Source of the DNA: Bacteroidota bacterium
GTDB taxonomy: Bacteria; Bacteroidota; Bacteroidia; Bacteroidales; WCHB1-69
Direction: 5' to 3'
NCBI GenBank assembly: GCA_023392945.1
Contig: JAEWNB010000154.1
Coordinates: 1 to 18,574, forward strand
Length of the DNA stretch: 18,574 nt
Shown here: one piece after another, positions 7,101-13,905 of the stretch
Layout: every line of letters begins with the position of its first letter
Position numbering within the stretch: the first letter of the stretch is position 1
Program-made: the position numbers and the translations under genes
The notes under the pieces: model-generated
Told to the model about the DNA's origin: nothing
The model's database searches: none
Seen by the model: the letters and a program-made list of their open reading frames with translations, nothing else

Positions 7101-10008
7101 ATTTTAACCATTCTGATTTCAATACGGTGTCATTGGAAATAATCTCAAACCAAACCCATGTATTTTGCAAGTAACTTCCCACCTGAATCTTAATTTTGTC
7201 CCCCGGTTCGGCAGTTACTTTGTCCACATTGAGCCAAATGGGCTCATAGGCCTTGCAATAGTTGCAGTTTTCTTTGTAAAGAAAAATAATTTTCTCCAAC
7301 TCAATCTCTTGATTATAGGCATCTTTTGAAGTTATGATGATTTTGTAATATCCTTCATTATATAAACGCAGGTTGGGAATAATGAGTAATGAATCTGCAG
7401 GCGTCCGAAGTGTTCCCGAAGTTTTTACTTCCAATTCTTTCCATTTATCTTTTGAGTTTTCATCTTTGAGTTCAAGATAAGGAAAAGTTTTTCTGAGGAG
7501 ATTTTCATCCAAAAGTTGAACTGTCGGATTTTGAGTTCTTTTTCTCTCATGTAAATAAGAAGCAGGAGTCTCTAAAGCTACAATTTTATAATGTAGTTCT
7601 GCCGCCTGCGGATTTCCACTCAGATTGGTGGTGGTAAGCCTGAATTGATTATTTGTTTTGTCAAGGCAGATTTCTTCTGATACGTCTAAATTAATGTACA
7701 TGCTAATATTTCCTATTGCAATGGAAGAAGTAGCAGTATGCGTTTCACCATTGAGGTCGGTGGCGTCAATAGTGATTTTGTAATTATATATTGCTTGTAT
7801 TTTATCATCCCTATAATCAGAAAGTGCCTTGAATTCAAAGGTATAATTACCATCCTTGTCTGTTATCACCTGTCCCTGTGCAATTTCCTGCTGATTGCTT
7901 TTTATCGGGATGTCCCACCATCGCCTATATGGATAGCTGGCACTACGAATTATACGGTATTTTACAGTGGCATTGTCAATGGAGTAGCCCGAATAGGCAG
8001 TTACCTTACCACTGATTTTTACCATTTCGTTGAGTTTATAACTATCTTTTGGTTTATCAACGGTTATTTCAAATTGAGGACGTTTGTATTCTTCAACTGA
8101 TATTCGGAAATTTGAATTTAATGCCTGAATTGTATAGGTGCCATTTAGACCGCTTTCGGGAATTGTAAAGGAACCGGAAAAGGAACCAAATTCATTGGTC
8201 AGGAAATCATTGGTTGTTATTAATTGCCAATTGTGATCATAGAATGCTACTTTTCCGCTTTCATTCGGCACAACCTTATTTTCTTTTGGAGAAGATTCAA
8301 TGACTATTCCTTTATAATAAACAGTTTGCCCGGGACGATAAATGGCCCTGTCAGTGAAAAAAGTCACATTTTTTGTTGTATATCTATTATAACTACTATT
8401 ATATAAATAGAGACCATTTAAATAATAACGCTCTTGCCCGTATTCAACTTTTGCATCTAAATAATAATAACTATTCTTACTTCCATAAGTAAAGAAAGCC
8501 AATCCATTTTCATTGGTCTTGGTTGTGGAGGTATGATAAGTTTTATTATCATATTCTTTTAATGTAAAAGTAAGGGTGGCATTCTTCAATGGCTGGCCGG
8601 TAGTTCGGTCAAATACAAAAAACTGATATTCGTTATTGTTTTTTCTGTAAGAAACATTAATATTGGTAACTTCAACAAATGAAGCACTATAGCCTTCAAT
8701 TTCCCTGTTCACATCGAAACCTGACGGAGTAACCAAAATACAATAATTTCCGATTTCCAAAGCTGGCAAAATACCATCTCCCGTTTTGCTGTGGTAATCA
8801 TTATGGTTCACGGCTTTGATTGTAAAATGATTCACATACTTCATTTTGAGAAGCTTTTTTAATAAGGTTATGCTATTTCTGCCACTATTTTCAATATCTT
8901 TTATTGAATTTACGGGAATTATTCGCAAACAAAGAGAATCGCAATTTTTGTATTGGAAAGTCATAAGTGTTGGATGATCAGAAGCTATTTGAGAAGGCAA
9001 AGAGAGCGTTATCTCTTTTGCCATGATCTGAGTGATAGAACTTTTTGCATTTTTACCTGCCATTGATTTGGGTGCAAAAGCAAGACACTTTTCATACCAA
9101 CGGATGGCTGACACATAATCCCACTGATAGTCGGGATTGAATTGTGCATCATATTGAGAAGCTCTGTCCTGATAATAGCGCCCTATAGCATAAGCAATAT
9201 CTTCATATCCGGGCTGATTTTGATATTGCTTTTCCATTAATTGCAAATTATTGAGAAAGAGCTCCTCTTTTTCTGCCAATTTACTGTTTTCTTTCACATA
9301 GGTAAGTCTTCTTAGGGAGACATCAATCAGCGGCAAGGTTGATTTTGAGTCAAGATGAAAAGCAGTTAGTTCTTGCATTAAGGTAAGGGATAGATACTGA
9401 AAGGAAATGGAATCGGGAGTGGTGATGTTCATCGCTGCAAAAATGCTGTTGTCGGCAAAATAGTTTGGTTCATTCATTTCGAAAGGCACTATCGGAATCG
9501 GCATCTGATTTATTGGCTGGCTCAGATAATCCAATGCACGAAAAGCCAGAAAGTCATATACTGTCGGCCTGTATTCAATCGAACGAGAGGTGTCATCAAG
9601 CAAAATTTTATACAGTTTAATGTCCGTCTTCTGAAGCAAATCCTTATTCTCAAGGGATTTTAAGTAGTGATTAATAATTTCCTTTACCAATAACTGAATG
9701 TCCCAGGTTTTGAAATCCGGGTTTTTATCTCCTGCAACAGCCGTTCGTTGCAAAATGGAATATTGATTTTGACGAAGATATGCCCCCAGGAATTCTGCCA
9801 TGCAACTGTGCCAAATTGCACGATTTACTCCGGTGGAACTCTTGATTTGCTTCTCTAAACAGATATAGGCAGTGTCATAAAAGTTGTCATCAACCTCTTC
9901 AGACCTTTCCAAATTTTTTAAAATATCTTTTATTTGTTTCGGCGTTTGCTGTGCAATGGAAACAGTTGAAAAAACAATAATCATTAAAGTAAAAAATAAT
10001 CTTTTCAT
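4138..10008 (-). CDS. Exported alpha-2-macroglobulin family protein with intact thioester motif
   Basis: Very large (1956 residues) bacterial alpha-2-macroglobulin, a family thought to trap attacking proteases in the periplasm or at the surface by covalent capture through a thioester. It starts with a signal peptide (MKRLFFTLMI, a hydrophobic core, then VSIA before Gln) with no lipobox cysteine, so it is probably soluble rather than a lipoprotein like E. coli YfhM. Order of regions: helical, TPR-like N-terminal part to about 330; macroglobulin beta domains with the MG2 hallmark DRAIYRPGQTVYYKG at 553-567; a bait-region-type domain around 915-1065 (AEPGDKIKI near 933); a Tyr/Asn-rich stretch (about 1066-1124) and acidic linker; the A2M core from ETAFFFPQL (1189); the thioester C1413-N-E-Q1416 inside PYECNEQVFSRMYANA; an alpha-helical thioester domain with GGWPWFSGG near 1513; and C-terminal beta domains. 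A CxxC pair lies at C915/C918. No pbpC partner gene is in the window. It has its own promoter and is divergent from the LuxE-like gene. Confidence 0.93.
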   Translation of the reverse strand: MKRLFFTLMIIVFSTVSIAQQTPKQIKDILKNLERSEEVDDNFYDTAYICLEKQIKSSTGVNRAIWHSCMAEFLGAYLRQNQYSILQRTAVAGDKNPDFKTWDIQLLVKEIINHYLKSLENKDLLQKTDIKLYKILLDDTSRSIEYRPTVYDFLAFRALDYLSQPINQMPIPIVPFEMNEPNYFADNSIFAAMNITTPDSISFQYLSLTLMQELTAFHLDSKSTLPLIDVSLRRLTYVKENSKLAEKEELFLNNLQLMEKQYQNQPGYEDIAYAIGRYYQDRASQYDAQFNPDYQWDYVSAIRWYEKCLAFAPKSMAGKNAKSSITQIMAKEITLSLPSQIASDHPTLMTFQYKNCDSLCLRIIPVNSIKDIENSGRNSITLLKKLLKMKYVNHFTIKAVNHNDYHSKTGDGILPALEIGNYCILVTPSGFDVNREIEGYSASFVEVTNINVSYRKNNNEYQFFVFDRTTGQPLKNATLTFTLKEYDNKTYHTSTTKTNENGLAFFTYGSKNSYYYLDAKVEYGQERYYLNGLYLYNSSYNRYTTKNVTFFTDRAIYRPGQTVYYKGIVIESSPKENKVVPNESGKVAFYDHNWQLITTNDFLTNEFGSFSGSFTIPESGLNGTYTIQALNSNFRISVEEYKRPQFEITVDKPKDSYKLNEMVKISGKVTAYSGYSIDNATVKYRIIRSASYPYRRWWDIPIKSNQQEIAQGQVITDKDGNYTFEFKALSDYRDDKIQAIYNYKITIDATDLNGETHTATSSIAIGNISMYINLDVSEEICLDKTNNQFRLTTTNLSGNPQAAELHYKIVALETPASYLHERKRTQNPTVQLLDENLLRKTFPYLELKDENSKDKWKELEVKTSGTLRTPADSLLIIPNLRLYNEGYYKIIITSKDAYNQEIELEKIIFLYKENCNYCKAYEPIWLNVDKVTAEPGDKIKIQVGSYLQNTWVWFEIISNDTVLKSEWLKLDKGRLTYQFEVKEEHRGNLIFNTYLGNSNYIYSQSANVAIPFTNKKLDYEFITFRDNLLPGEQEEWKIKVKGYKGELLTSELLCSMYDASLDLFKSNKFYFRVDYLKKNPYNFNLRNNSYYLSNNYYLIKDLNLSFENRRYYNLDWTIGHYGYYFGMRSGAALYDSDVVEGKWEMCPAVNANSKSSNLDNGEQDITDYEVAEVEQATPQKLQIRSNFAETAFFFPQLKTDAEGNIIFSFTMPESLTKWKFQGVSHTKDLSIGTFEKFVQTRKELMVVPNAPRFFREGDTLYFSAKVVNLGENGLTGNVKIEFFNALNNQPLNILLEGENEPFNVAKGNSQQVQFNIAIPMGISAISYRIIATAGIVSDGEEKIIPVLSNRMMVTESMPLYINGNQSKTFVFEKMKNNSSSTLQNFKYTLEFTANPAWYAIQALPYMMEYPYECNEQVFSRMYANAIATHIVNSSPKIKNVFDSWLNESPDAFCSNLEKNQELKNLLLEETPWVMDAQNESVKKQQVALLFDIQRMARESNEAINKLEKRQSSSGGWPWFSGGQDSWFITQHIVCGFGHLQTLGIDVSLGNNSLRKAESFIDDQITYNYNELKKIKNINMNDNHLNYMAIHYLYARNFYLNKYTIPASAQEAYYYYLGQAKKYWTTQSIYSQAMIALALYRAGDETTSKKIMAEIKGRAQYSDEMGMYWKKQGDGWFWYEAPIERQAMLIEAFDVVMQDEISVEKMQQWLLKQKQTQNWGTTKATAEACYALLLRGTNLLEVDPEVSISVGNNIIDVSKMSDAEAGTGYFKTSWKDQEINDTIATIVINKPTKGIAWGGVYWQYFENLENITPAQTPLSIQRQLYKVTLNERGEILSAITNANPLKVGDKVRVRVEIRVDRDMEYVHLKDMRAGTFEPVNVLSRYKYQDKLWYYESTGDAATNFFFDYLPKGVYVLEYNLIASQSGRFSNGISTIQCMYAPEFSAHSAGVIVKVMPK

Positions 10009-10057
10009 AACCAGGAAATTAGAAAAACAACTTCAAAATGACTTATTAATAACGTAA

Positions 10058-10090
10058 CAAAGATATAAAAAAGTGTTTTGCCTCTTTCAA
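10058..10090 (-). promoter_or_regulatory. Candidate promoter of the alpha-2-macroglobulin gene
   Basis: On the minus strand, TATCTTTG at 10065-10058 is a perfect match to the Bacteroidota -7 consensus TAnnTTTG. A TTG core of the -33 element (10090-10088) lies 22 bp upstream, one base longer than the usual 19-21. Transcription would begin near 10054, giving a leader of about 46 nt before the ATG at 10008. No clear Shine-Dalgarno sequence is seen, which is normal for the phylum. Confidence 0.5.
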
Positions 10091-10204
10091 GATAGTTGCA
10101 ACAATAAAATGTTGATGTATTTATTGATTTTATATTTATTTTTTTCTTTGTGATTTCACAATCTATTTTTTTATTATTTTTACACCTCTTTTTTAATTTT
10201 TAAA

Positions 10205-11185
10205 ATGCGACATCTAGAACATTCTATTTTTCAGGATTTTTCAGTAAATGACTTTACGGCACATGCGTTATTACTTTTCCGTTATCAATACGAACAAAAC
10301 CCCGTTTATCGGGATTATTGCGACAAATTATCGGTTGATTACGAAAATGTTTTTTCTTTAGACAAAATACCTTTTCTTCCTATTTCCTTTTTTAAAACAC
10401 AAAAAGTTGTGACCACCACCTTTAAACCGGAAGTTGTTTTCTCCAGTAGCGGTACCACCGGGATGTCTCCCTCGCATCATTATGTAAAAAAACTAGCCTT
10501 ATACGAAAAAAGCTTTTTAACGGGATTTAAATTTTTTTATGGCGATCCTTCTCAATATATTTTTCTGGCTTTGCTACCGGGTTATCTTGAAAGAGAAGAC
10601 TCCTCGCTGATTTACATGATTAAAAAGTTTATTGAAATATCCGGGTCCCCTGACAGTGGATTTTTTCTAAATGAATACGATAATTTATATAAGACTCTTG
10701 TAAAGTTACAATTTCAAAAGAAAAAGGTAATTCTCTTTGGGGTTTCATTTGCTTTGCTTGATTTTGCGGAAAAATACCGATTGGATTTTCCGGAGCTGCT
10801 GGTTTTTGAAACCGGTGGAATGAAAGGTCTCCGTAAAGAACTTGTGAAGGAAGAATTGCATGACATTCTGAAAACCTCGTTTGGTGTTCCGACCATTCAT
10901 TCCGAATACGGAATGTGTGAGTTGCTCTCTCAGGCCTATAGCTGCGGAAATAATATTTTTAAAACTCCTCCCTGGATGAAACTGTATCTGCGGGATGAAA
11001 AAGATCCTCTTTTTACTTCCCCTGATTTAACTTCAGGGGTCATAAATGTAATTGACCTGGCAAATGTGTTCTCTTGTGCTTTTATTGCCACAGATGACTT
11101 AGGGCGCCAAAATGATTCCGGGATGGAACTTCTTGGCAGACTCGACAGTGCTGAGGTTCGTGGATGTAACCTACTTGTGATGTAA
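10205..11185 (+). CDS. LuxE/PaaK-like acyl-activating protein (acyl transferase)
   Basis: Predicted cytoplasmic protein of 326 residues in the LuxE acyl-protein synthetase family, a branch of adenylate-forming enzymes that activate a carboxylic acid with ATP and, in bioluminescent bacteria, pass the acyl group to a cysteine near the C-terminus. Seen here: an ATP-loop motif SSSGTTG at residues 80-86; EYGMCE at 234-239 where most relatives of this superfamily read YGMTE; ATDDLG at 295-300 in place of the TGD motif; and the hinge-like GRLDSAEVRGC at 311-321. The protein stops five residues after Cys321, so the usual C-terminal lid domain of adenylating enzymes is missing, as in LuxE. Cys321 sits where a LuxE-type acyl-accepting cysteine would be (inference). 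No luxC, luxD, carrier protein or lipid genes are adjacent, so substrate and pathway are unknown. The ATG is preceded by an A/T-rich tract with no Shine-Dalgarno sequence. Confidence 0.82.
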   Translation: MRHLEHSIFQDFSVNDFTAHALLLFRYQYEQNPVYRDYCDKLSVDYENVFSLDKIPFLPISFFKTQKVVTTTFKPEVVFSSSGTTGMSPSHHYVKKLALYEKSFLTGFKFFYGDPSQYIFLALLPGYLEREDSSLIYMIKKFIEISGSPDSGFFLNEYDNLYKTLVKLQFQKKKVILFGVSFALLDFAEKYRLDFPELLVFETGGMKGLRKELVKEELHDILKTSFGVPTIHSEYGMCELLSQAYSCGNNIFKTPPWMKLYLRDEKDPLFTSPDLTSGVINVIDLANVFSCAFIATDDLGRQNDSGMELLGRLDSAEVRGCNLLVM

Positions 11186-11292
11186 AATTTATAACTCTTT
11201 TTATTTGGGTTTTACGACTAGTTTAGCTTTACTGAAAAAGATTATTCCTTAATTTAGTCAAGTAAAAGGTGGCAGCAGGCGATAATATGAGA

Positions 11293-11313
11293 TTGTAAAT
11301 TATCTATTTACAA
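11293..11313. repeat. Perfect 8-bp inverted repeat (stem-loop)
   Basis: The arms TTGTAAAT (11293-11300) and ATTTACAA (11306-11313) are exact reverse complements around a 5-nt loop TATCT. The position, about 108 bp past the LuxE-like stop codon, allows a weak terminator or a protein-binding palindrome. No T-run follows, so a classic intrinsic terminator is unlikely. Confidence 0.5.
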
Positions 11314-11317
11314 AGTT

Positions 11318-11331
11318 TCGTTTGCAAACGA
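11318..11331. repeat. Perfect 14-bp palindrome
   Basis: TCGTTTGCAAACGA is identical on both strands with no spacer. It begins 4 bp after the previous stem-loop. It is one of the more GC-rich spots in this A/T-rich spacer. A continuous palindrome suits a dimeric DNA-binding protein better than an RNA hairpin, but no promoter is recognised next to it. Confidence 0.5.
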
Positions 11332-11384
11332 GATGGTATTATCATCGGTAAATTATTCCTGAAGAGACTCATTTTTTCCCATTT

Positions 11385-11514
11385 TAAATTTCATAGCTAA
11401 TAAAATAAATTTAGTGGCTAATAAATTTTAATTTCATAGCTAATAAATCATAATTTAGTAGCTAATAAATCATAATTTAGTAGCTACTAAAAAAAATTTA
11501 GTGGTTAATAAATT
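11385..11514. repeat. Six-copy tandem array of 21-22-bp near-palindromes
   Basis: The shared GCTAA-type core (GCTAC and GTTAA in copies five and six) starts at 11396, 11417, 11439, 11461, 11483 and 11504, so the period is 21, 22, 22, 22 and 21 bp, about two helical turns. The typical unit core is ATTTAGTAGCTAATAAAT, which differs from its own reverse complement only at two mirrored positions. In the fifth copy the sequence TTTAGTAGCTACTAAA (11476-11491) is a perfect 16-bp palindrome. Copies one and three share a CATAGC variant, copies two and six a GTGG variant, and copies four and five start with GTAGC. Every unit has stop codons on both strands. There are no unique spacers, so it is not a CRISPR array. 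Origin and function are unknown. Confidence 0.85.
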
Positions 11515-11583
11515 TAAATTACCCAATTGTTTGTCGAATCGATAGTTGACTACTAAAATTACCTGTAATTATTTTTTCTAAAA

Positions 11584-13725
11584 TTATTTCTTTGTAAAAA
11601 CCTCTTTGATACCTTTTCCGATTTTTCCGATTGTCCGGATTCCTTTGTTGATAGTTTCAGGGGAGATGTCTTCGTAAACCTCAACAGTGTGTGTTTTGTC
11701 CTGTTGTGGGAAAATAAGCACTTTGTTGTTCAACTTGAAATGTTTTTCCAACTTTTCGGGAATCGTTTCAAAATCAGATCTGTATGAAACAAATCCTTTT
11801 CGCGAAGTGAGTACCATCACAATATCTTTGTTGTCGATATTTCGCGCTAACACCAAAAAATCTTCCCACTCATCAAACTCTTTATGCTGAATTTTAAGAG
11901 CAATTCTTAGGGTATTTAATTTGTTGCTGATAGCATTAAAACTATCAAGACTGCCAATGTGCAAAATTGGGGCAGTTAGTTCCTGGGAGAACTTAGCTAC
12001 TTTTACCAGCCACTTGTCAAAGAAAGCTTCCCGTTCTGCAAAAGAAGGCGTAATCAACACAATTCTTTGGCTTTGCGAAACCACTTTCGGGAAATCACAA
12101 ATAAAGAGACATTTTTCTAAAGAATCAGCAAATTTGCGTATTTTATAGTTGACAGACTTGTCAATAATGTTGTTTGTTTCAGGCCAGGAGAGTACCACGA
12201 TATCGGCAATAATTTCCCTTGATATTCTTGCAATTCCTCCCATTAAATTATGATCAATGGTGGTCATTCCTTTGACATTAACGTCTGTAGCAGAAGCAAG
12301 CTGGATAAAATCATCCAGAATTTTCTTGGATCTGAGAATGTTCTGCTCAGAATCTTCGTTATTGGGAACTACCGATAACAGGAAAATAGGATTTGGTTTT
12401 TTCTTGTCTTTTATCAAGATCGAAAAATCAAGTAATTTATTTAATCGCGGAAAATCGTAAATCGGCAAGAGAATTTGCTCGTGGTTGAGCAATAAATAGT
12501 CATCAAAGTTTTTAAGATTTTCTGCATCGCTGATAGCAATTTTCTTCGCAGCCCTCTCAGTGGCAAAAGAGGCAATGATACAGGTTATCAATATCAGGAC
12601 AATAACCCCGTTGAGGATGTTGAGGTCTATGATGCCAACCCTATAACCGGCCATGATGATGGCTAAGGTTGCAGCAGCATGCGAACTGCTCAGTCCGAAC
12701 ATCAATTGACGCTGATTGGAGGTAAACCTGAAAAGAAGTTGAGAGAAAAAAGCTGCCAGCCATTTTCCAAAAATAGCTACTGCCGTCAAAACTAATGCAA
12801 TAATAAGAGCTGTAGGTCCTTGCAGGAAAACCCTGAGATCAACAATCATTCCCACAGAAATCAGAAAGAAGGGAATAAAAAGAGCATTTCCGATGAACTC
12901 AATTCTGTTCATTAGCGTTGAAGAGTGAGGGATCAGAGGATTGAGAACCAATCCGGCAATAAATGCCCCGATTATGGGTTCCAATCCTGTGATTTCTGCA
13001 AGAAAAGCGGAAAGAAATAATACTGCCAATACAAAAATATAATGCGACTGTTTCTCACTTTCCCACTTACGAAAAAACCATTTGGCGAGATATGGGATAA
13101 CAGCAAACATGATAACGGCAAAAATAACAAGCGAAATGGCAAGTCTGAGCCAGAATACCTGATCCAGTATTCCGGTATGACTTTTGATGATAACGGCCAA
13201 AATTATCAAAACAGCTGTATCTGTGAAAATGGTTCCTCCAACCGTAATTGCGACGGCCTTATTCTTGTTAATTCCCAGTTTGTTGACAATCGGATAGGCA
13301 ACCAAGGTGTGAGTGGCAAACATACTGGCCGTCAGAAAACTTGTGTCAATATTGAAATGAAGCAAGTAATAACAAACAGGAAAACCAATACTCAGCGGAA
13401 TCATAAAGGTCAGGAATCCAAAAGTAATACTTTTGTATTTATAATTCCTAAACTCATTTATATTAAGGTCAAGCCCTGCCAGAAACATAATGTAAAGAAG
13501 CCCAATTGTGGAAAAAAGCTCAATGGCTGAATTGTTCTCGATGATATTAAAACCAAATGGTCCTATAATAATTCCGGAAATAATAAGTCCTATTATACCC
13601 GGAATATTAATTTTCCCAAGAACAGGGGAAAACAATATAATCAATAAGATAATGGCAAATATAAGAACAGGGTTCTGAAGGGGGAGTGAAAATTGTTCGA
13701 ATAATAAATTAAGAAAATCGTTCAT
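11584..13725 (-). CDS. CPA2-family cation:proton antiporter with Usp-like C-terminal half
   Basis: Inner-membrane monovalent cation:proton antiporter of the CPA2 (Kef/NapA-like, Na_H_Exchanger) family, 713 residues. About 12-13 hydrophobic helices span residues 17-395. They include the conserved GIIGLIISGIIIGPFG block (43-58) and FLAGLDLNI (81-89). The ion-site helix reads TIFTDTAVLIILAV (165-178): the second acid of the usual Asp-Asp pair is kept as Asp169 while the first position is Thr168. Residues from about 405 to 680 form two soluble alpha/beta segments resembling universal stress protein domains, with LLLNHEQILLPIYD opening the first. Neither shows the GxxGx9G nucleotide motif. A basic tail (KIGKGIKEVFTKK) ends the protein. 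The ion (Na+ or K+) cannot be told from sequence. The gene is divergent from nifJ and convergent with the LuxE-like gene. Confidence 0.9.
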   Translation of the reverse strand: MNDFLNLLFEQFSLPLQNPVLIFAIILLIILFSPVLGKINIPGIIGLIISGIIIGPFGFNIIENNSAIELFSTIGLLYIMFLAGLDLNINEFRNYKYKSITFGFLTFMIPLSIGFPVCYYLLHFNIDTSFLTASMFATHTLVAYPIVNKLGINKNKAVAITVGGTIFTDTAVLIILAVIIKSHTGILDQVFWLRLAISLVIFAVIMFAVIPYLAKWFFRKWESEKQSHYIFVLAVLFLSAFLAEITGLEPIIGAFIAGLVLNPLIPHSSTLMNRIEFIGNALFIPFFLISVGMIVDLRVFLQGPTALIIALVLTAVAIFGKWLAAFFSQLLFRFTSNQRQLMFGLSSSHAAATLAIIMAGYRVGIIDLNILNGVIVLILITCIIASFATERAAKKIAISDAENLKNFDDYLLLNHEQILLPIYDFPRLNKLLDFSILIKDKKKPNPIFLLSVVPNNEDSEQNILRSKKILDDFIQLASATDVNVKGMTTIDHNLMGGIARISREIIADIVVLSWPETNNIIDKSVNYKIRKFADSLEKCLFICDFPKVVSQSQRIVLITPSFAEREAFFDKWLVKVAKFSQELTAPILHIGSLDSFNAISNKLNTLRIALKIQHKEFDEWEDFLVLARNIDNKDIVMVLTSRKGFVSYRSDFETIPEKLEKHFKLNNKVLIFPQQDKTHTVEVYEDISPETINKGIRTIGKIGKGIKEVFTKK

Positions 13726-13763
13726 AAAAATAATTCAAACAGATAATACAATACACGCGCATG

Positions 13764-13780
13764 CAAAAATAGCAAAAATA
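13764..13780 (-). promoter_or_regulatory. Tandem -7 boxes for the antiporter gene
   Basis: On the minus strand TATTTTTG occurs twice, at 13780-13773 and 13771-13764, each a perfect fit to TAnnTTTG and offset by 9 bp. Start sites would fall near 13769 or 13760, giving leaders of about 35-44 nt. A well-spaced -33 TTTG is not seen; the only TTTG on this strand (13791-13788) is 16 bp from the gene-proximal box, too close. Confidence 0.4.
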
Positions 13781-13797
13781 ACCTGAACAAACAGGTT
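13780..13797. promoter_or_regulatory. 18-bp inverted repeat in the antiporter/nifJ divergent promoter region
   Basis: AACCTG (13780-13785) and CAGGTT (13792-13797) are perfect reverse complements around the 6-bp centre AACAAA. The site overlaps the expected -33 region of the antiporter promoter and lies about 65 bp upstream of the predicted nifJ start site, so a bound protein could affect either gene. No regulator is identified. Confidence 0.4.
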
Positions 13798-13842
13798 GCA
13801 TAAAAACAATTTCTATAAACCCATTATTTGCAAAAATTTGTG

Positions 13843-13850
13843 TAGTTTTG
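13843..13850 (+). promoter_or_regulatory. Candidate -7 box of the nifJ promoter
   Basis: TAGTTTTG matches TAnnTTTG exactly. Transcription would begin near 13854, leaving an A-rich leader of about 52 nt before the ATG at 13906. No TTTG is found at the expected 19-21 bp upstream; the nearest upstream copies are too close, so an activator may be needed or the -33 element is degenerate. Confidence 0.5.
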
Positions 13851-13905
13851 CAGTCAATAAAGAAAAGAAAATTAATCAGTATAACAAATTAAATATTAAA
13901 AAGTT

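Larger units (their letters stand above)
11186..11583. other. 398-bp convergent intergenic region without a gene
   Basis: This spacer lies between the ends of the LuxE-like gene and the antiporter gene. It holds no convincing open reading frame on either strand and no classic GC-rich hairpin followed by a T-run. Its content is two adjacent inverted repeats (11293-11313 and 11318-11331), a six-copy tandem array (11385-11514) and A/T-rich flanks. Because the array is self-complementary and carries stop codons on both strands, it may act as a transcription or translation block between the two converging genes. Confidence 0.7.

Noticed and set aside
10141..10204. Promoter for the LuxE-like gene (TTTG at 10147-10150 with TATTTTTA at 10175-10182)
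   Set aside because: The -7 match is imperfect, the spacing of 24 bp is too long, and the DNA is so T-rich that chance matches are expected.
11019..11039. Perfect 7-bp GC-rich hairpin inside the LuxE-like gene
   Set aside because: It lies within a conserved open reading frame and has no following T-run, so termination or an RNA element is not supported.
11385..11514. Short regularly spaced repeats as a CRISPR array
   Set aside because: The copies are contiguous and diverged with no unique spacers, and no cas genes are present.
13042..13530. 162-residue open frame on the + strand
   Set aside because: It is antisense to the antiporter membrane domain, with a composition typical of a shadow frame.
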